From assembly GCA_963971405.1 (NCBI GenBank), contig OZ020484.1:2170001-2234000 (forward strand): a stretch of DNA of 64,000 nt. Reading direction: 5' to 3'. This stretch comes from Psococerastis gibbosa. Its lineage: Eukaryota > Arthropoda > Insecta > Psocodea > Psocidae. Positions 1 through 10,312 of the stretch are shown piece after piece; positions within the stretch are counted from its first letter, which is position 1; the number at the start of each line of letters is the position of its first letter. Both the position numbers and the translations under genes were made by a program. Below the pieces are notes generated by a model, which saw nothing but the letters and a program-made list of their open reading frames with translations, was not told the DNA's origin and ran no database searches.

Positions 1-1750
1 ATATCATTGCAACTGGTGCTGCTATCTACAAAATGACGTCACAAATGAACCTCATTACCCAAATGCTTCTACATTATGGGTTGTATTATTTTAATTAATA
101 TTCTTCGATAATATAGGAATCACATTACACTTTATTTTTAATTTTTGTAGTAGTCAATACGACTATTGCAGTGATACCAACTCAAAAATTATTTTTGTGA
201 CAAATCGCATTTTGCATTTTGCATTCATGCTCATCAATTTATTAATTTTACTGCAAGTGAGCGATTTTATTTACTGACATTTATGATGTAAGTGTAAAAA
301 AATAGAACAAAAACAACTTATTTCATATTGTGGTAGTGACAAGCCTGACAATCGCCGTACAAGACGGCAGACTGGATTTTTGCAGATAATACTCGTTTAA
401 GGCCCGATCTCACGACTGATACTTAACATTAAAGTGACGTATCTTTTTATATTATTGTTATTAAAGATATGCGTTACTTAATTTATTTCATCGAATCAGG
501 CCCAAATGGTTTGTTATTTTTGTTCGTGTTGTGATTTGTAAAACAAGTAATAATTGATTGAATTTCTTGAATGTTGAAAACGGGAAATATTGACTTTACA
601 AAATAAAGACCTTGTTATATTTGCAGATAGTTTGTTTTGGCTGTCTACACTACATTGTCTTTTGGTGATATAGAATAAATATGTACTGCTTGATATTAAC
701 GAATCAAGAAAAAAAAAAAAAAAATGGACCCGGCGGGACTCGAACCGACCATCTTGATCCTCTATTTTTTTTTGGATATAATATGAAACATATTAATGAG
801 TATGTCATCATAGCCGTAGCCTGATGAGGGGGGGGGGGGGGGGTCCAGGTGGCTGGAAATATTTCCCCCCGAAATATTTTCAGCGTACAGTTAGATAGAA
901 TGGAGTTTTAAACATATTACCTATTAAAGGTTACCTCACCTCCGGTGACGTCAGATGGACCCCCCCCCCCCCGAAAAAATTTCTGGCTATGGCCTTGTAT
1001 GTCTTAAAGGATCAAGTCAAGACTGGGCAATGTGGACCAGTGCTAGTTACGACGATGCCCCGGTGAGGCCTTAAATAAATTCCACTAACGTATCAGAATA
1101 GACGAAATAAGTTTTCTTGACCCTGACTGGTAGGGTGACCATTTTTCTGGAAGAAGTCAAAATTGTATATACGCCCTTACAAGAGTACCAGAGGGGGGAG
1201 GGGAGTTAGTAATCTTAGGAAAAAGGTAGTTATAATTGGATTAGGCCGGTTATTGAGCATTGTCTATATTTCTCTTAGGAGAGATAACTGCAGCAATGCT
1301 ACCACTGAAATTGATGACAAATCAGCCAAAACTGCCTGTAAAGAAAATAAAAGTATTTATGATTATTATTAGTAATACTACTACTACTATTGTAGTTGTT
1401 AAAGTAGTCAAGTACATATTTTTTTTTTTTTTATGTTTTTTTGCGGACGCTGAATCCGATTCTGTAATTTCCAACCAAAATTTCTATTGTCAAAGGTGAC
1501 AAATAAATCTCGTCTCCATAGTTTTCTAGCTGTTGTTCGAAAAGTATTAAAGTATTAACAGACCGCGACATAGACGTGAAGTCACTTCAACATTCAGCTA
1601 AAGACAGATTTTCTAACTCATGCGCTCTGACCCCTTAAATGTTTCTCATGACCTATGCAAGATACCGGTCTGAATCTTTATTCATGTGGCACTGAATATA
1701 ATTCTATACACACATTGTGTTAGAAAAATTCTAGTTTGGGGAATACTTAC
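1..1750. other. Gene-poor flank, repeats and homopolymers
   Basis: No coding exon could be supported here. The 3' terminal exon of the TBC1D19-like gene would be expected on the minus strand somewhere below 1751 and I could not find it, so it probably lies outside the window. The stretch holds a B-box-like tRNA motif in reverse orientation near 735-746, a poly-G tract (about 828-842) and a poly-C tract (about 960-972) belonging to a short foldback element, and short AT-rich filler. Confidence 0.5.
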
Positions 1751-4700
1751 TTCCACATTGTGCTGCGTGTCGACTTTCAAGAGATTTTCCTTGCGGAAGG
1801 ACACAATGGTCGCGGCCAGGAGAGGCAGTACTTCCAGCGAGTCATAGGCCAAGATCAGATCCCAGAGGTAGAGCAGCTGTTCCGGGGGAAGGTGACCACT
1901 GAACGCTCGCATAATCCATTTGAATACCACGCGAACTCTACAATATATATATATATATATAAATTTTAAAAAAAACACGAAGAGGAAGAGATTCAGGAAC
2001 CGCAGGACAATCTCAGAAGAGTGGGAAGTGCTATAAAAATATAAAGTTGAGCAACAGGAGGGAGTGGAGGAGGCTCACATATCACACCCGGGCAACAGGA
2101 GCTAGGCTAATTACTGATGATGTCATGGCATACCTTTATTCCTCATCTGGTAATTACTAAAATGTTTGTGTGTGGGGAACATGTGAAACTAGGCAACCAA
2201 TTCTGATTTCTGGCATTCATCTTATGTTCCTCATTGTGGATAGTATATACTGGTATATACTGAAATTAGAAGTTTTATGTATTTTTAATTACCATAAAGT
2301 ACCGGTACATACATAATATACCATATTACGGGCGTATATTATATTATATTTTTATTTTTCTATTTTCAAAAAAAAAAATATAGATATAAAAACAAATATA
2401 AAAATATTATACCATCTATATTATGGTCTTCTGTGCACAGTACTTACGGCTGAACATTAATCTTCTTAAAATGTATCCACAGCTGAGGCTCGTGAATTTG
2501 CAGAAGACGATCAACCAGCAGACAGAGAGACAGGATGCCCTGCTCATGTGACGAGACCTCGTGCAGGCGGAACCAGTAGCGCATGTAGAAGGCACGGAAA
2601 GTGAAGTACAGGGCGACCGGGTCGTCGTATATGTAGCACAGGACCGTTGCTGAACAGTCAAAAAAGGGAAATTAGTTAAAAGAAGCTGACCGTTGACATT
2701 CCCCACCCTTGGATCACCCCAAAACGGGTTGTTTTTATTTCTTATTTAATTAAATTAAATACTTAAGTTATTTAGATTTGGCCTAGTCAATTGGTCGAGG
2801 ACTGTTTCATATTCAATATTTTAAGAGGGTTTTCATTTTAGTTGTTATAATTTTCCATGAACTTGATAATTCGGTAGCCTATAGCGCCTATCAGTTTCAC
2901 GGAAAAACCCCTGCACCAAAACCAAATGCAGATGATGGGAGTAGCAGCCACTCCCGAAACGTCGACCCCTCCCCTGACAACTGGCTTCGCCCTAGTTCAA
3001 AGCCGGTGAGGCCAGTGCCTCTAATGACTATATACTAATACAACAGGCAATGTAAGTCCAACCTACCATTTGGTAAAAAATCTTGTTAACTTACCATACA
3101 TAGTGAAGCCATGGAAAGGGATGATGCCACTAGGTGGGTATACTACTGTACTTTCCACTGCCACCGGTAGCCCCCGCAGGATGGCATGGATGGGGTTGCT
3201 GGCACTATGCAGACCAACAGACAAAATGTCGGTATCGCGAGAAAAACACAACATCACCTACAACGTAACATTATTTCGTATTAAAAGAATATCACGGAAG
3301 ACAAGTTCTGAGGCTAAATACGAATCATTAGGCCTGGTACTCATCGCTGCGCCGGTGACTCACAGAGAAAATTTATTATTGTAGGAAGGAAATGGGTATA
3401 GTTGGACAACCGGAGTCAAATTCAGAAGAATTCTGAAACTAGGGGGAAGCCGACCGCATACAGGTGCACGGTTTTCCCCCGCGACACGCCCAGGACGAGG
3501 CAGCTCATAGAAATCTTCTGAAGTAGAGTCTGTGGTTTTGCACCAAGCCCCTTTCCTCGCATGGCAAATTTCTCGGTGAGTGGCGTGCTAATCGTCCGTG
3601 TGTACCGCTAGAAAATAAAAACTAGTTTCCTTATCTTTGGGAATATTGCTTACAGTGCTTACAAGTTTGGGAGGCGTTTTGTCAGCTGTTGGTGGATACA
3701 TATTGAGTGTGGAAAAAGAGGGGCGATTCTGTGCTTCGGCTGCAGTTGTTCCTGCAATCCTGAGGTCTTGGCGAACTTTCACTTCTACTGTTAGCCTGGG
3801 CCGTCCTCGTCGTTTTTTTCCCTCAGCTTCGATATATTTTACCCGCTTTATCAGGTCATTTGGTTGCCTTCTTTCAGCGTGTACCCACAACGACAGTCGC
3901 TCAGCGCTTGTGTATCTCGTTATTATTGATGTAGGCCGTGTAATTATGTTGGATTGGTATAACAGCTGCTTACCTGGTATAGGACATCCTCAAACACAAA
4001 GTACTGGTCGTCATTGGAGGCGGTCAACTGCACATCTTTGATTATGAGTTTGTCGACCATGAGATCATGTTGCACAACATTGGTCTTGAGCTCCCGGAAG
4101 TGGTCACACTGCTGAGGCCGCAGCTCCGAACCCAACACCTGCGCCCATATCCGGCCGCGTAAGCTGCGGGGGCATCCCCTCTTCAGAAACTCTTGTGCCG
4201 TAGGAGCGTGTTTGTTGGCTATCACTGCCACACGGGAAGACAATTATGTTATAGAAAATTGTTGAAATATCATGGAGAGATCATGTAACATACGAAGAGG
4301 TGTTCAGGTGTCTGTGAACCTACTTGACTAATTTCGCCGAAATCCACAGAGTAGTTAGCCCACAAATCAACGAATAGATGGACCGATATTTCGTAAAAAC
4401 ATATCTTTTTGGGTTCCATGGACCTCAAAACGTGTAAATCGACTGCTATCACAAGGCTTTCGTTATACTAGGAAAGCAAAAATTTGAAAGCATGTGCAGG
4501 TTCACTCGTACCGGTTCTTTCCTATGATGTAGTAGGTACAGTATATAACATATTAAAATGTATCTGTTTTCCCAGACCCTAGGTATTACCTAGCCGGTTT
4601 CCCCGCTTGATGACTTTTGGCTTGCTCAACAACACTCAGTCATCTCGGTTTTGTACGACGCCATAATCTATACGGACTCCCAACTCGCGGAGGTTTGTTC

Positions 4701-7079
4701 TTCCAGTGGTTTCGTGGAATCAGGAAACTACTACAGTAGATACCCATTTCTAGCCTAGGAGTCCACCTACTTACCCTTCTGGCCTAATTCCATCCTTTCT
4801 GCTTCAAGATTCTGAAACCCAGATGAACTTGCTGTCATATTCGGATTAACTCCCAGCATTGCTTCTCCCCTCGCCAGTTCAGCATACAGACTTCGCTAAA
4901 TAAATTTTAGAGTTAAACTGAAAGGACACAACCAATAGGTAGCCTATGAGGAATGATAGCCTTTAAAACGAGATTATATTATGTTTCATAAATCAGTGGC
5001 GCATATATTGGGGTGGGGCAGACGAAATTAACTAATGTGAGTTGTTGTAATGCATAATTTGCCGGATCTAATAGATGCTCGGTTCAAGAATGGGGCGGTG
5101 AGCGCCGCTTACTAAGCGGCTTGGTTGATGGAATTCGGCACTGTTGTCTCGGGCCTTTGCCCGCAGCATGAAGTTGATTGCTAGAGGTTATCTGGCCTCC
5201 CACCCCTGATTATTATATATTTTGTCTTGAGTTATGAATGGGTGTACTTTAACATACCAGTTCGTTCAGTGATTTAACCTTCAGTGGTATCTGAGAGAAA
5301 TCGCCAGAAGTTTCGCCACTGAAATATAAGAAGAGTGCGTATAGGGTATAAAGATCTAAATAGCATTTTGAAATTAATAAAATTAATACGAACCCGCTAA
5401 TTATAGTGTAAGCTTGTTTTTTTTGTTGTCATATTTTATGTTCCGGGGGATACAGGCAAGAAAACAAAGAAGACGAATGCAATATTGGTACCCAGGTTTA
5501 GTGTTTGCAGCCAGTTTAAATATGAAGTTTACGTCAGGGCTGGTTTTACTCCAGCAAAGATCAAATTTAATAATTTCAAATTGTTATATCGACTAAAAAT
5601 ATACCGTTTGTTCAACGCACTGTGTTTTTAGGCACGAGCAACCACGCAACCTCCACCATCTCTAAATCACCAAGATGACAAGTCCTGTAGTGGGATGGTA
5701 GTGGAGTCAAGTAAGAGCCTTACCACTGGGGCAGTAATAAACAGCACAGGCAATCAAAAAACATTTTATCTCATGTTATCTCAATAGACCGCCACTTGTA
5801 CTTACTCTGCAGGCTTATAGTTCGGACTTCGAATAGCCAGAAGAACATCCAAGAAATCTTTAGGTGCATACACAGGCCGAAACTGCGCTAAATCAATGTC
5901 ATACGTAGACATTTCGGCCCAGCGCTCCAGCAACTCCTCTTTATCCGCTGTAGGTCTCAACCGGGCCAACGGGACGCTCAAGTCAGTGCTCATACTGTTG
6001 AGCGACTTGTGAATACGCTTCTCCCATTGGTTTTGGGCTTTTCGTAGGTAGGCCAACGGTTCTTTGACGTTGGGTCCTCGCGTGTGGTTACTATGGGAAC
6101 GAATCCAGTGGAATACTGCGTTCCTCAGCTCTGTTTCCATCCCCGTTCGCTTCAGAGATTCGAGTAGGGACGCTTTGAAGTCAGATTTTTTTACAGCTGG
6201 CGACGACACTAGTTTCTGTAAATATTTATGAACTATTAAGAAAAAAAACTGTGTTGTGGTTGCAAGTACAGTAGCGATTGGAATCACCCCGTCGGCAAAT
6301 CCTTCCACCACCGGGCCAAGCGACAACAACGCTACGTGTCCTAGGCCCGGTCCTGCAGCATACATTACGATTACTGTATAACTTAACTTTTTATGGAAAT
6401 ATAAATTTATTGCATAGTATTGTATTGTACACGTTAAGTAAGTATTGATTTAAGACACCTCCCCAACGCTTTTTTGTACCATGTCGAATTTCTCATTAAA
6501 TATTGATCATGGAGCCATAAATAGGAGTTAATGAAGCTCAAGACATGTTCCTCAACATTTCGATATATGGCAGGCGCGGATCTAGAACGAGACCAAGGGG
6601 GGGGGGGGGCTAAGATTAAATTTCGATTTTTTTTGTAAAAAATAGGGCTAAAATATTGGGGTTTTCAGAGCCATAAGGGGCCTATATTATAGGTAATTAA
6701 TACAAACGAGCACAGGGGGGGCCCGGGGTCTCCCCCGGGAGAAATGTAGTGAAAAATATGACTGAAATAGTGGGGTTTTACGCATTTTTAGGACCCTAAT
6801 GGGGGGGGGGGGCTATAGCCACTGTTTTGAAAGCATGAAAAAATGCAACGTTACGTTAGGTTCACGCTTTCAAACTGTGTGGCCGAACGGCGTAACTTCA
6901 TCTACATACTACGTATCAACATGCAGAGGAGCATTTCTTCTACTATTATCCTCGAAATTTCATAATAAATTCGACATTATACAACGCGTAGTGGTTTTTA
7001 TTTCCTCGAGTCACCTGTAAATCAGTGTAGAAGTTGTTGTACAGCGTCATGTGCTTGATGTCTTCAGACAACTTCTGAG
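1751..7079 (-). CDS. TBC1D19: TBC1 domain family member 19-like protein (partial, 8 exons)
   Basis: Rab-GAP-like TBC-domain protein. Exons in transcript order are 7079-7015, 6215-5806, 5318-5258, 4895-4775, 4224-3974, 3257-3095, 2649-2448 and 1937-1751. Each has AG/GT borders and all junction phases agree, giving about 486 residues. Segments that identify it are QFRPVYAPKDFLDVLL in exon 2, ELKTNVVQHDLMVDKLI and LTASNDDQYFVFEDVLYQ in exon 5, PPSGIIPFHGFTMY in exon 6, and FKWIMRAFSG with LWDLILAYDSLEVLPLLA in exon 8. They follow vertebrate TBC1D19 almost collinearly. The usual TBC arginine finger (IxxDxxR) is not present: the equivalent reads VVQHDLMV. The YxQ glutamine is also absent, as FHGFTMY. 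This fits the family but makes classical dual-finger GAP activity doubtful. The initiator exon and the last ~30 residues (family length ~526) are missing. Introns carry MITE and LINE fragments. Confidence 0.9.
2905..3060 (+). repeat. Dispersed repeat, copy 1 (related to 60560-60705)
   Basis: A block including CACTCCCGAAACGTCG, CCCCTGACAA and an AGGCAATG segment recurs at 60560-60705 with moderate divergence. It lies in the intron between TBC1D19 exons 6 and 7. I cannot assign a class. Confidence 0.5.
3440..3610. repeat. MITE-like repeat, GTACACAC family
   Basis: Contains AAGCCGACCGCAT, a GTTTTCCCCC block, an AGTAGAGTCTGTGG block and a terminal CGTCCGTGTGTACCG. The same order of blocks occurs at 32600-32790, 38525-38818 and 44650-44910. 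It abuts the LINE fragment that follows and lies in a TBC1D19 intron. Confidence 0.5.
3588..3890 (-). pseudogene. Non-LTR retrotransposon ORF2 C-terminal fragment
   Basis: The minus-strand reading frame contains WVHAERRQPNDLIKRVKY followed by KKRRGRPRLTVEVKVRQDL and RIAGTTAAEAQNR. This pattern (W-x-H-x-x-R, a KRV segment, RRGRPR, DL...AG.t...A.(D/N)R) is typical of the region downstream of the reverse transcriptase in many LINE ORFs. Only about 60 residues are recognisable and the rest is lost. It is a dead fragment within a TBC1D19 intron, on the host gene strand. Confidence 0.6.
4305..4535 (-). repeat. Family A MITE-like repeat, partial copy
   Basis: Inverted partial copy of the repeat best seen at 7274-8010 and 55367-56215. 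Shared landmarks are ACCTCAAAACGTGTAAAT, a degenerate TTATACTAGGAAAGC end and a final ACCGGTTCTTTCC. It lies in the intron between TBC1D19 exons 4 and 5. Confidence 0.6.
6590..6800 (+). repeat. Two dispersed units of the GGGCCCGGGGTCTCCC repeat
   Basis: Contains poly-G tracts near 6598 and 6800, a GGGCCCGGGGTCTCCCCC core near 6718-6737 and a GTGGGGTTTTACGCATTTT tail near 6770. These are the building blocks of the tandem array at 23040-24430. It lies in the first visible TBC1D19 intron. Confidence 0.6.
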
Positions 7080-7273
7080 CTGTAAAATGAATACTTCTGT
7101 CCTTCATATCGTCCATTTTTTATTCTTTATCATATTTATTTTAGTTTTGTTCGTGGATACTATGCAGACTATCGATCAAACTATTACATTATGTACCGTT
7201 TACCGGTTGACCGTATTTGCCATGGCAACGCATATAAGGGTTACATCATCTCCCATCTCCCCATTACTTATTG

Positions 7274-8010
7274 CTTTCCAATTTATACGTAGTATAAAGA
7301 AAGCTTTGTGACGGTCGAAATCTTCGATATCGAGGTTTCAACGGATTTACACTTTTTAAGGTCCCAGGAACCCCAAAAAAGTGGTTCTTACGAAATGTCT
7401 GTCTGTCTGTGCGTAGATTTCCGGGCAAACTACTCGGTCAATTTTGATGAAATTCGGCATGTAGGTTCACAAAAATCTATCTCAAGACCATTGTTTTTAT
7501 TTGGGGCTAACTCAATTTGGGGGGGTTTTATTCTCAAAAAACTCCAAAAAAACGTCTAAAAAAATTATTTCCCAAAAATGGCTCCTACGATTTCTTTTAA
7601 ATTCACATATTTTGTAGTTGTTATTAATGTTGATAAAATGCGGGGGGTCGCTTGCCCCTTGATAGTTTGCTTCTGGGGTAAAAAAATAAAAATAACTAAA
7701 TTTTAATGAAAAATGACTAAAAAATAATTTTTCTGCAAAACCTTCCTATCGATGATTTCTACCTTCAGGTATCTTTTAGGTGTTAAATTGAGTAACGAAA
7801 TCGGACAGGTTGCTTTCCCAGAAAAGTATTTGGTTTTGTACAAAAAATTGTTTTTTTGAAAAAATGATAGAAAATTCACGCTCAAACGCATTGCGTGCCC
7901 TGCCAGTATTGCTGTGTGTTAATGTGTTGGTCTGACCTAACTTATTTATTGGCTTTATAAGAAAAAAGAAACATAACTCTGCCACCACAGTGAAGTTAGG
8001 GCCTCTTACA
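7274..8010 (+). repeat. Family A MITE-like repeat, long copy
   Basis: About 735 bp closely matching 21377-22105 (same strand) and 55367-56215 (opposite strand). Landmarks in order are a GCTTTCCAATTTATACG end, AAGCTTTGTGACGGTCGAAA, ACGGATTTACAC, a (TCTG)n microsatellite, TTGATGAAATTCGGCATGTA, TTGGGGGGGTTTTATTCTCA, and AAAATGATAGAAAATTCACG near the far end. Reading frames inside it (for example 7308-7559) change and break between copies, so I regard it as non-coding. A related 3' fragment continues at about 8281-8392. Confidence 0.75.
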
Positions 8011-8393
8011 CTCAACTACTTGCTTACTTACTAGCCAACGCCCACCCTTGGCAGGCTAGCCATTTGGTGACCCGCTGAGCAGTATCTTCTTGTTGTCTCC
8101 CGGAAGATGCCGTCCGCTTCCTCGTCCCCGTCTTCTACCAGAGGTGTTATGTATTAGCTTGCATACCGTTTTGTTGTTTCTGTTTTTAATTGCACTTGAC
8201 GATGGCGTGAGCCGAAACCGGTTGTTTTTATTTGATTACGTAAAACTGTACTACTAGTAAGTAATAATTTTTTCACAGTGAGTTTTTTTGGCTAACTCGA
8301 TTTTGGGCGGTTTTATCCTACAAAACCACAAAACAATGACTAGTAAAATTATTTCTCAAAAACGGATCCAACTATTTTCTTTAAATTCACATG

Positions 8394-8544
8394 CTACCCG
8401 ACTGCGATAGAATGGCACTTGGAACCAGTACATATTTATTCTATGCTGGAACACGTTGTTTATTCGAAAATTTGTATAATCAGAACACAGAGTTTATTCT
8501 ATTTTTATAAGAGTTCCAAGTGCCATCCTATCGTGGGCGGGTAG
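8394..8544. repeat. Short foldback element (151 bp)
   Basis: Terminal inverted arms of roughly 30 bp. The left arm reads CTACCCGACTGCGATAG, then GGCACTTGGAAC; the right arm reads GTTCCAAGTGCC, then CTATCGTGGGCGGGTAG. It is inserted in a family A fragment, because the sequence before it (8330-8392) is a family A segment. No coding capacity. Confidence 0.75.
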
Positions 8545-8567
8545 TCCAATAGTATTATATTGTAGTT

Positions 8568-8740
8568 GTTATTAAGAGTGTACATCCCATATGAAATTTT
8601 ATTGGCAACCCGAAATTTAATACTTTCTTTAAAAATTTAATTAATTAAGCAAGTTATTAAAGATTTGTCCCATTTAAGTTGTAGAAGACTACTTCATGCA
8701 TCATATAATGTATTTTCAATTTTCGAAATTTTTTCATTGT
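8568..8740. repeat. Family F element, half copy
   Basis: Starts with TAAGAGTGTACATCCCAT and runs through TTTAATTAATTAAGC, AGTTATTAAAGAT and ACTACTTCATGCATCATATA. These are the left-arm features of the palindromic elements at 61168-61757 and 62041-62437. The second arm is missing. Confidence 0.6.
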
Positions 8741-9283
8741 ATGTATTTTACGTGAAGAGTTATTGTTTATAAATTATTATGATTATGAAAAAACTACTTT
8801 CCAATAAGACCCAGTCCCACAGCGCTTTGAACTGTTTTTGTGAGGAATAGCGGAGGACGCGCTATACATTAGTCGCCGTCATACTTCATAACAATATTCA
8901 ACCAATCAATCAATCTTTGTCCATGACCCACCAGGGTGGGATAGACGACGTTTAAATATTTACCGAACCCATATGTTCCAACGCATGGCGTGCCTCCGTT
9001 GTTCTTCACGAAAACATTTTTAAGCGTGGTGGGACCAGGCCAGTGAAAAGCTTACCCCTATGACTGGCGTGCCCGGCATAAATAACATTTACCGTGGTAC
9101 TTTATCCTTTGGAAAACACAATATTCAGTCTTATATCACTGAATATGTTACTAAGGTTGAATTCAAGAATCCATATTTAACTTAGCGTAATTATATTAAT
9201 TAAGAAGTAAACACAGAGACGCTTACTGCATACGCGAAACCTGGATTTTTCAGCATGAAAATCATCAGTGACGAGAATATTGT
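8741..9283. other. Intergenic, no gene recognised
   Basis: Lies between the 3' end of SNRPD2 and the 5' side of the TBC1D19-like gene. The missing first coding exon of the latter should be in 7080-9283, but I could not identify a phase-compatible ATG exon. Moderately AT-rich, with no clear repeat apart from short fragments. Confidence 0.4.
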
Positions 9284-10058
9284 TCATTTCCCAGCAGCAG
9301 TAGCAAGGGGGTTCCTCAACACCAAAATGACTGAATCACCGCGCAGGAACATTTTCGAAATGTACTTGTCCTTGGTAACTGGTTTAGCCTTTTTCTTGCC
9401 CTTGCCAGTACGGGGCACTTCCGTCCACATTTCTTTTGCGTTTTCCAACACCATGTTGCAATGACGGTCGAAGGCTTTTACACGTGCTAATATTTTACGA
9501 TTATTCCTGCAGTTTATCAACACTTGAGTGTTGTTTTTCACAGAGTTGGTGAGCACGGACAGTGGTCCTGTCCTAAACTCTTCTTCCTCCTTACGGGTCA
9601 GTTCCTCCGGAGTCATGTCCGATTTGGGTTTGGCGCCGGCCCTAAAAATGTAAGATAATTAATGGTTTATTTCTAGGTTACAAACATTTACCATCTGAAA
9701 GAAGCTCCATTAATTCGTTCCTATAGAAATCCATACAGAAATGATGTGTTTATTGGTAATACATACAAGAGGGGCAATGGAACTTCTGTTCAAACTATTG
9801 GCTCGCTGAAGTGAAGTGTGGCCGCAAAGCTTGTTATTGATTTTTACTCGATACTGGCGAATTACTCATAATTGTATCTTAACATGCCTTAAGTATTTCG
9901 AAACAAAGTACTGCGGGTATAAGGCCCAAGAATAATGTAAATTAGACCTTAGTTTCTTTTAAGCGGCTTATTACACGTCCAGATAAGGTTATATCTAGAA
10001 ACCTTGTTATATACCACAAACATAATGCCTAAGAAACACATTTAACTTACGCTGCCAT
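9284..10058 (-). CDS. SNRPD2: Small nuclear ribonucleoprotein Sm D2
   Basis: Core Sm-ring protein of the spliceosomal U1, U2, U4 and U5 snRNPs, nuclear with cytoplasmic assembly. CDS = 10058-10051 (ATGGCAGC, donor GTAAGT) joined to 9641-9284, giving 121 residues. The second exon begins after a TTTTTAG acceptor and the split GC|G codon restores an alanine. The protein opens with [17 protein letters not shown], and Sm1 ([21 protein letters not shown]) and Sm2 ([19 protein letters not shown]) are intact. The family is extremely conserved and the length is as expected. An internal Met (9616) in [14 protein letters not shown] could suggest a shorter protein, but the upstream KPKSD segment matches the family N-terminus. 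It is divergent with the gene starting at 10313, suggesting a shared promoter. Confidence 0.96.
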
Positions 10059-10312
10059 TCTTGGTAAAGTTGATTTAAGATTTATAAAATATCCCTTCGG
10101 ATAAATATGATGTAGGTACAAAAATTGTAAATAATTATTGAACAACTACTTGAATCGGATTGAAATCGACAATGACGACAATCAAATAATCAACAACAAC
10201 AACGCTGAACGCTTGTCGCAAAGCTGCAAGAAACTGACGCACTTCTGAACATGTAGGGAAATTATCACCATTGTGATGGCTAGGCTGGTCAAATGTCACA
10301 AAGATAAACAAC
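10059..10312. promoter_or_regulatory. Bidirectional promoter region between SNRPD2 and the membrane-protein gene
   Basis: Only 254 bp separate the two divergent start codons (10058 minus, 10313 plus). I see no TATA box at a convincing distance for either gene. The plus-strand 10202-10250 stretch (CGCTGAACGC, CTGCAAGAAACTG) is less AT-rich than its surroundings. Assignment as a promoter rests on geometry alone. Confidence 0.5.

Noticed and set aside
1736..1969. Plus-strand open frame over TBC1D19 exon 8
   Set aside because: It is the reverse shadow of the conserved minus-strand exon.
8964..8986. Candidate first coding exon for the TBC1D19-like gene (minus strand ATG followed by GTAAAT)
   Set aside because: It would leave two bases, but the next exon at 7079 needs one, so the phase is wrong; the peptide also shows no family similarity.
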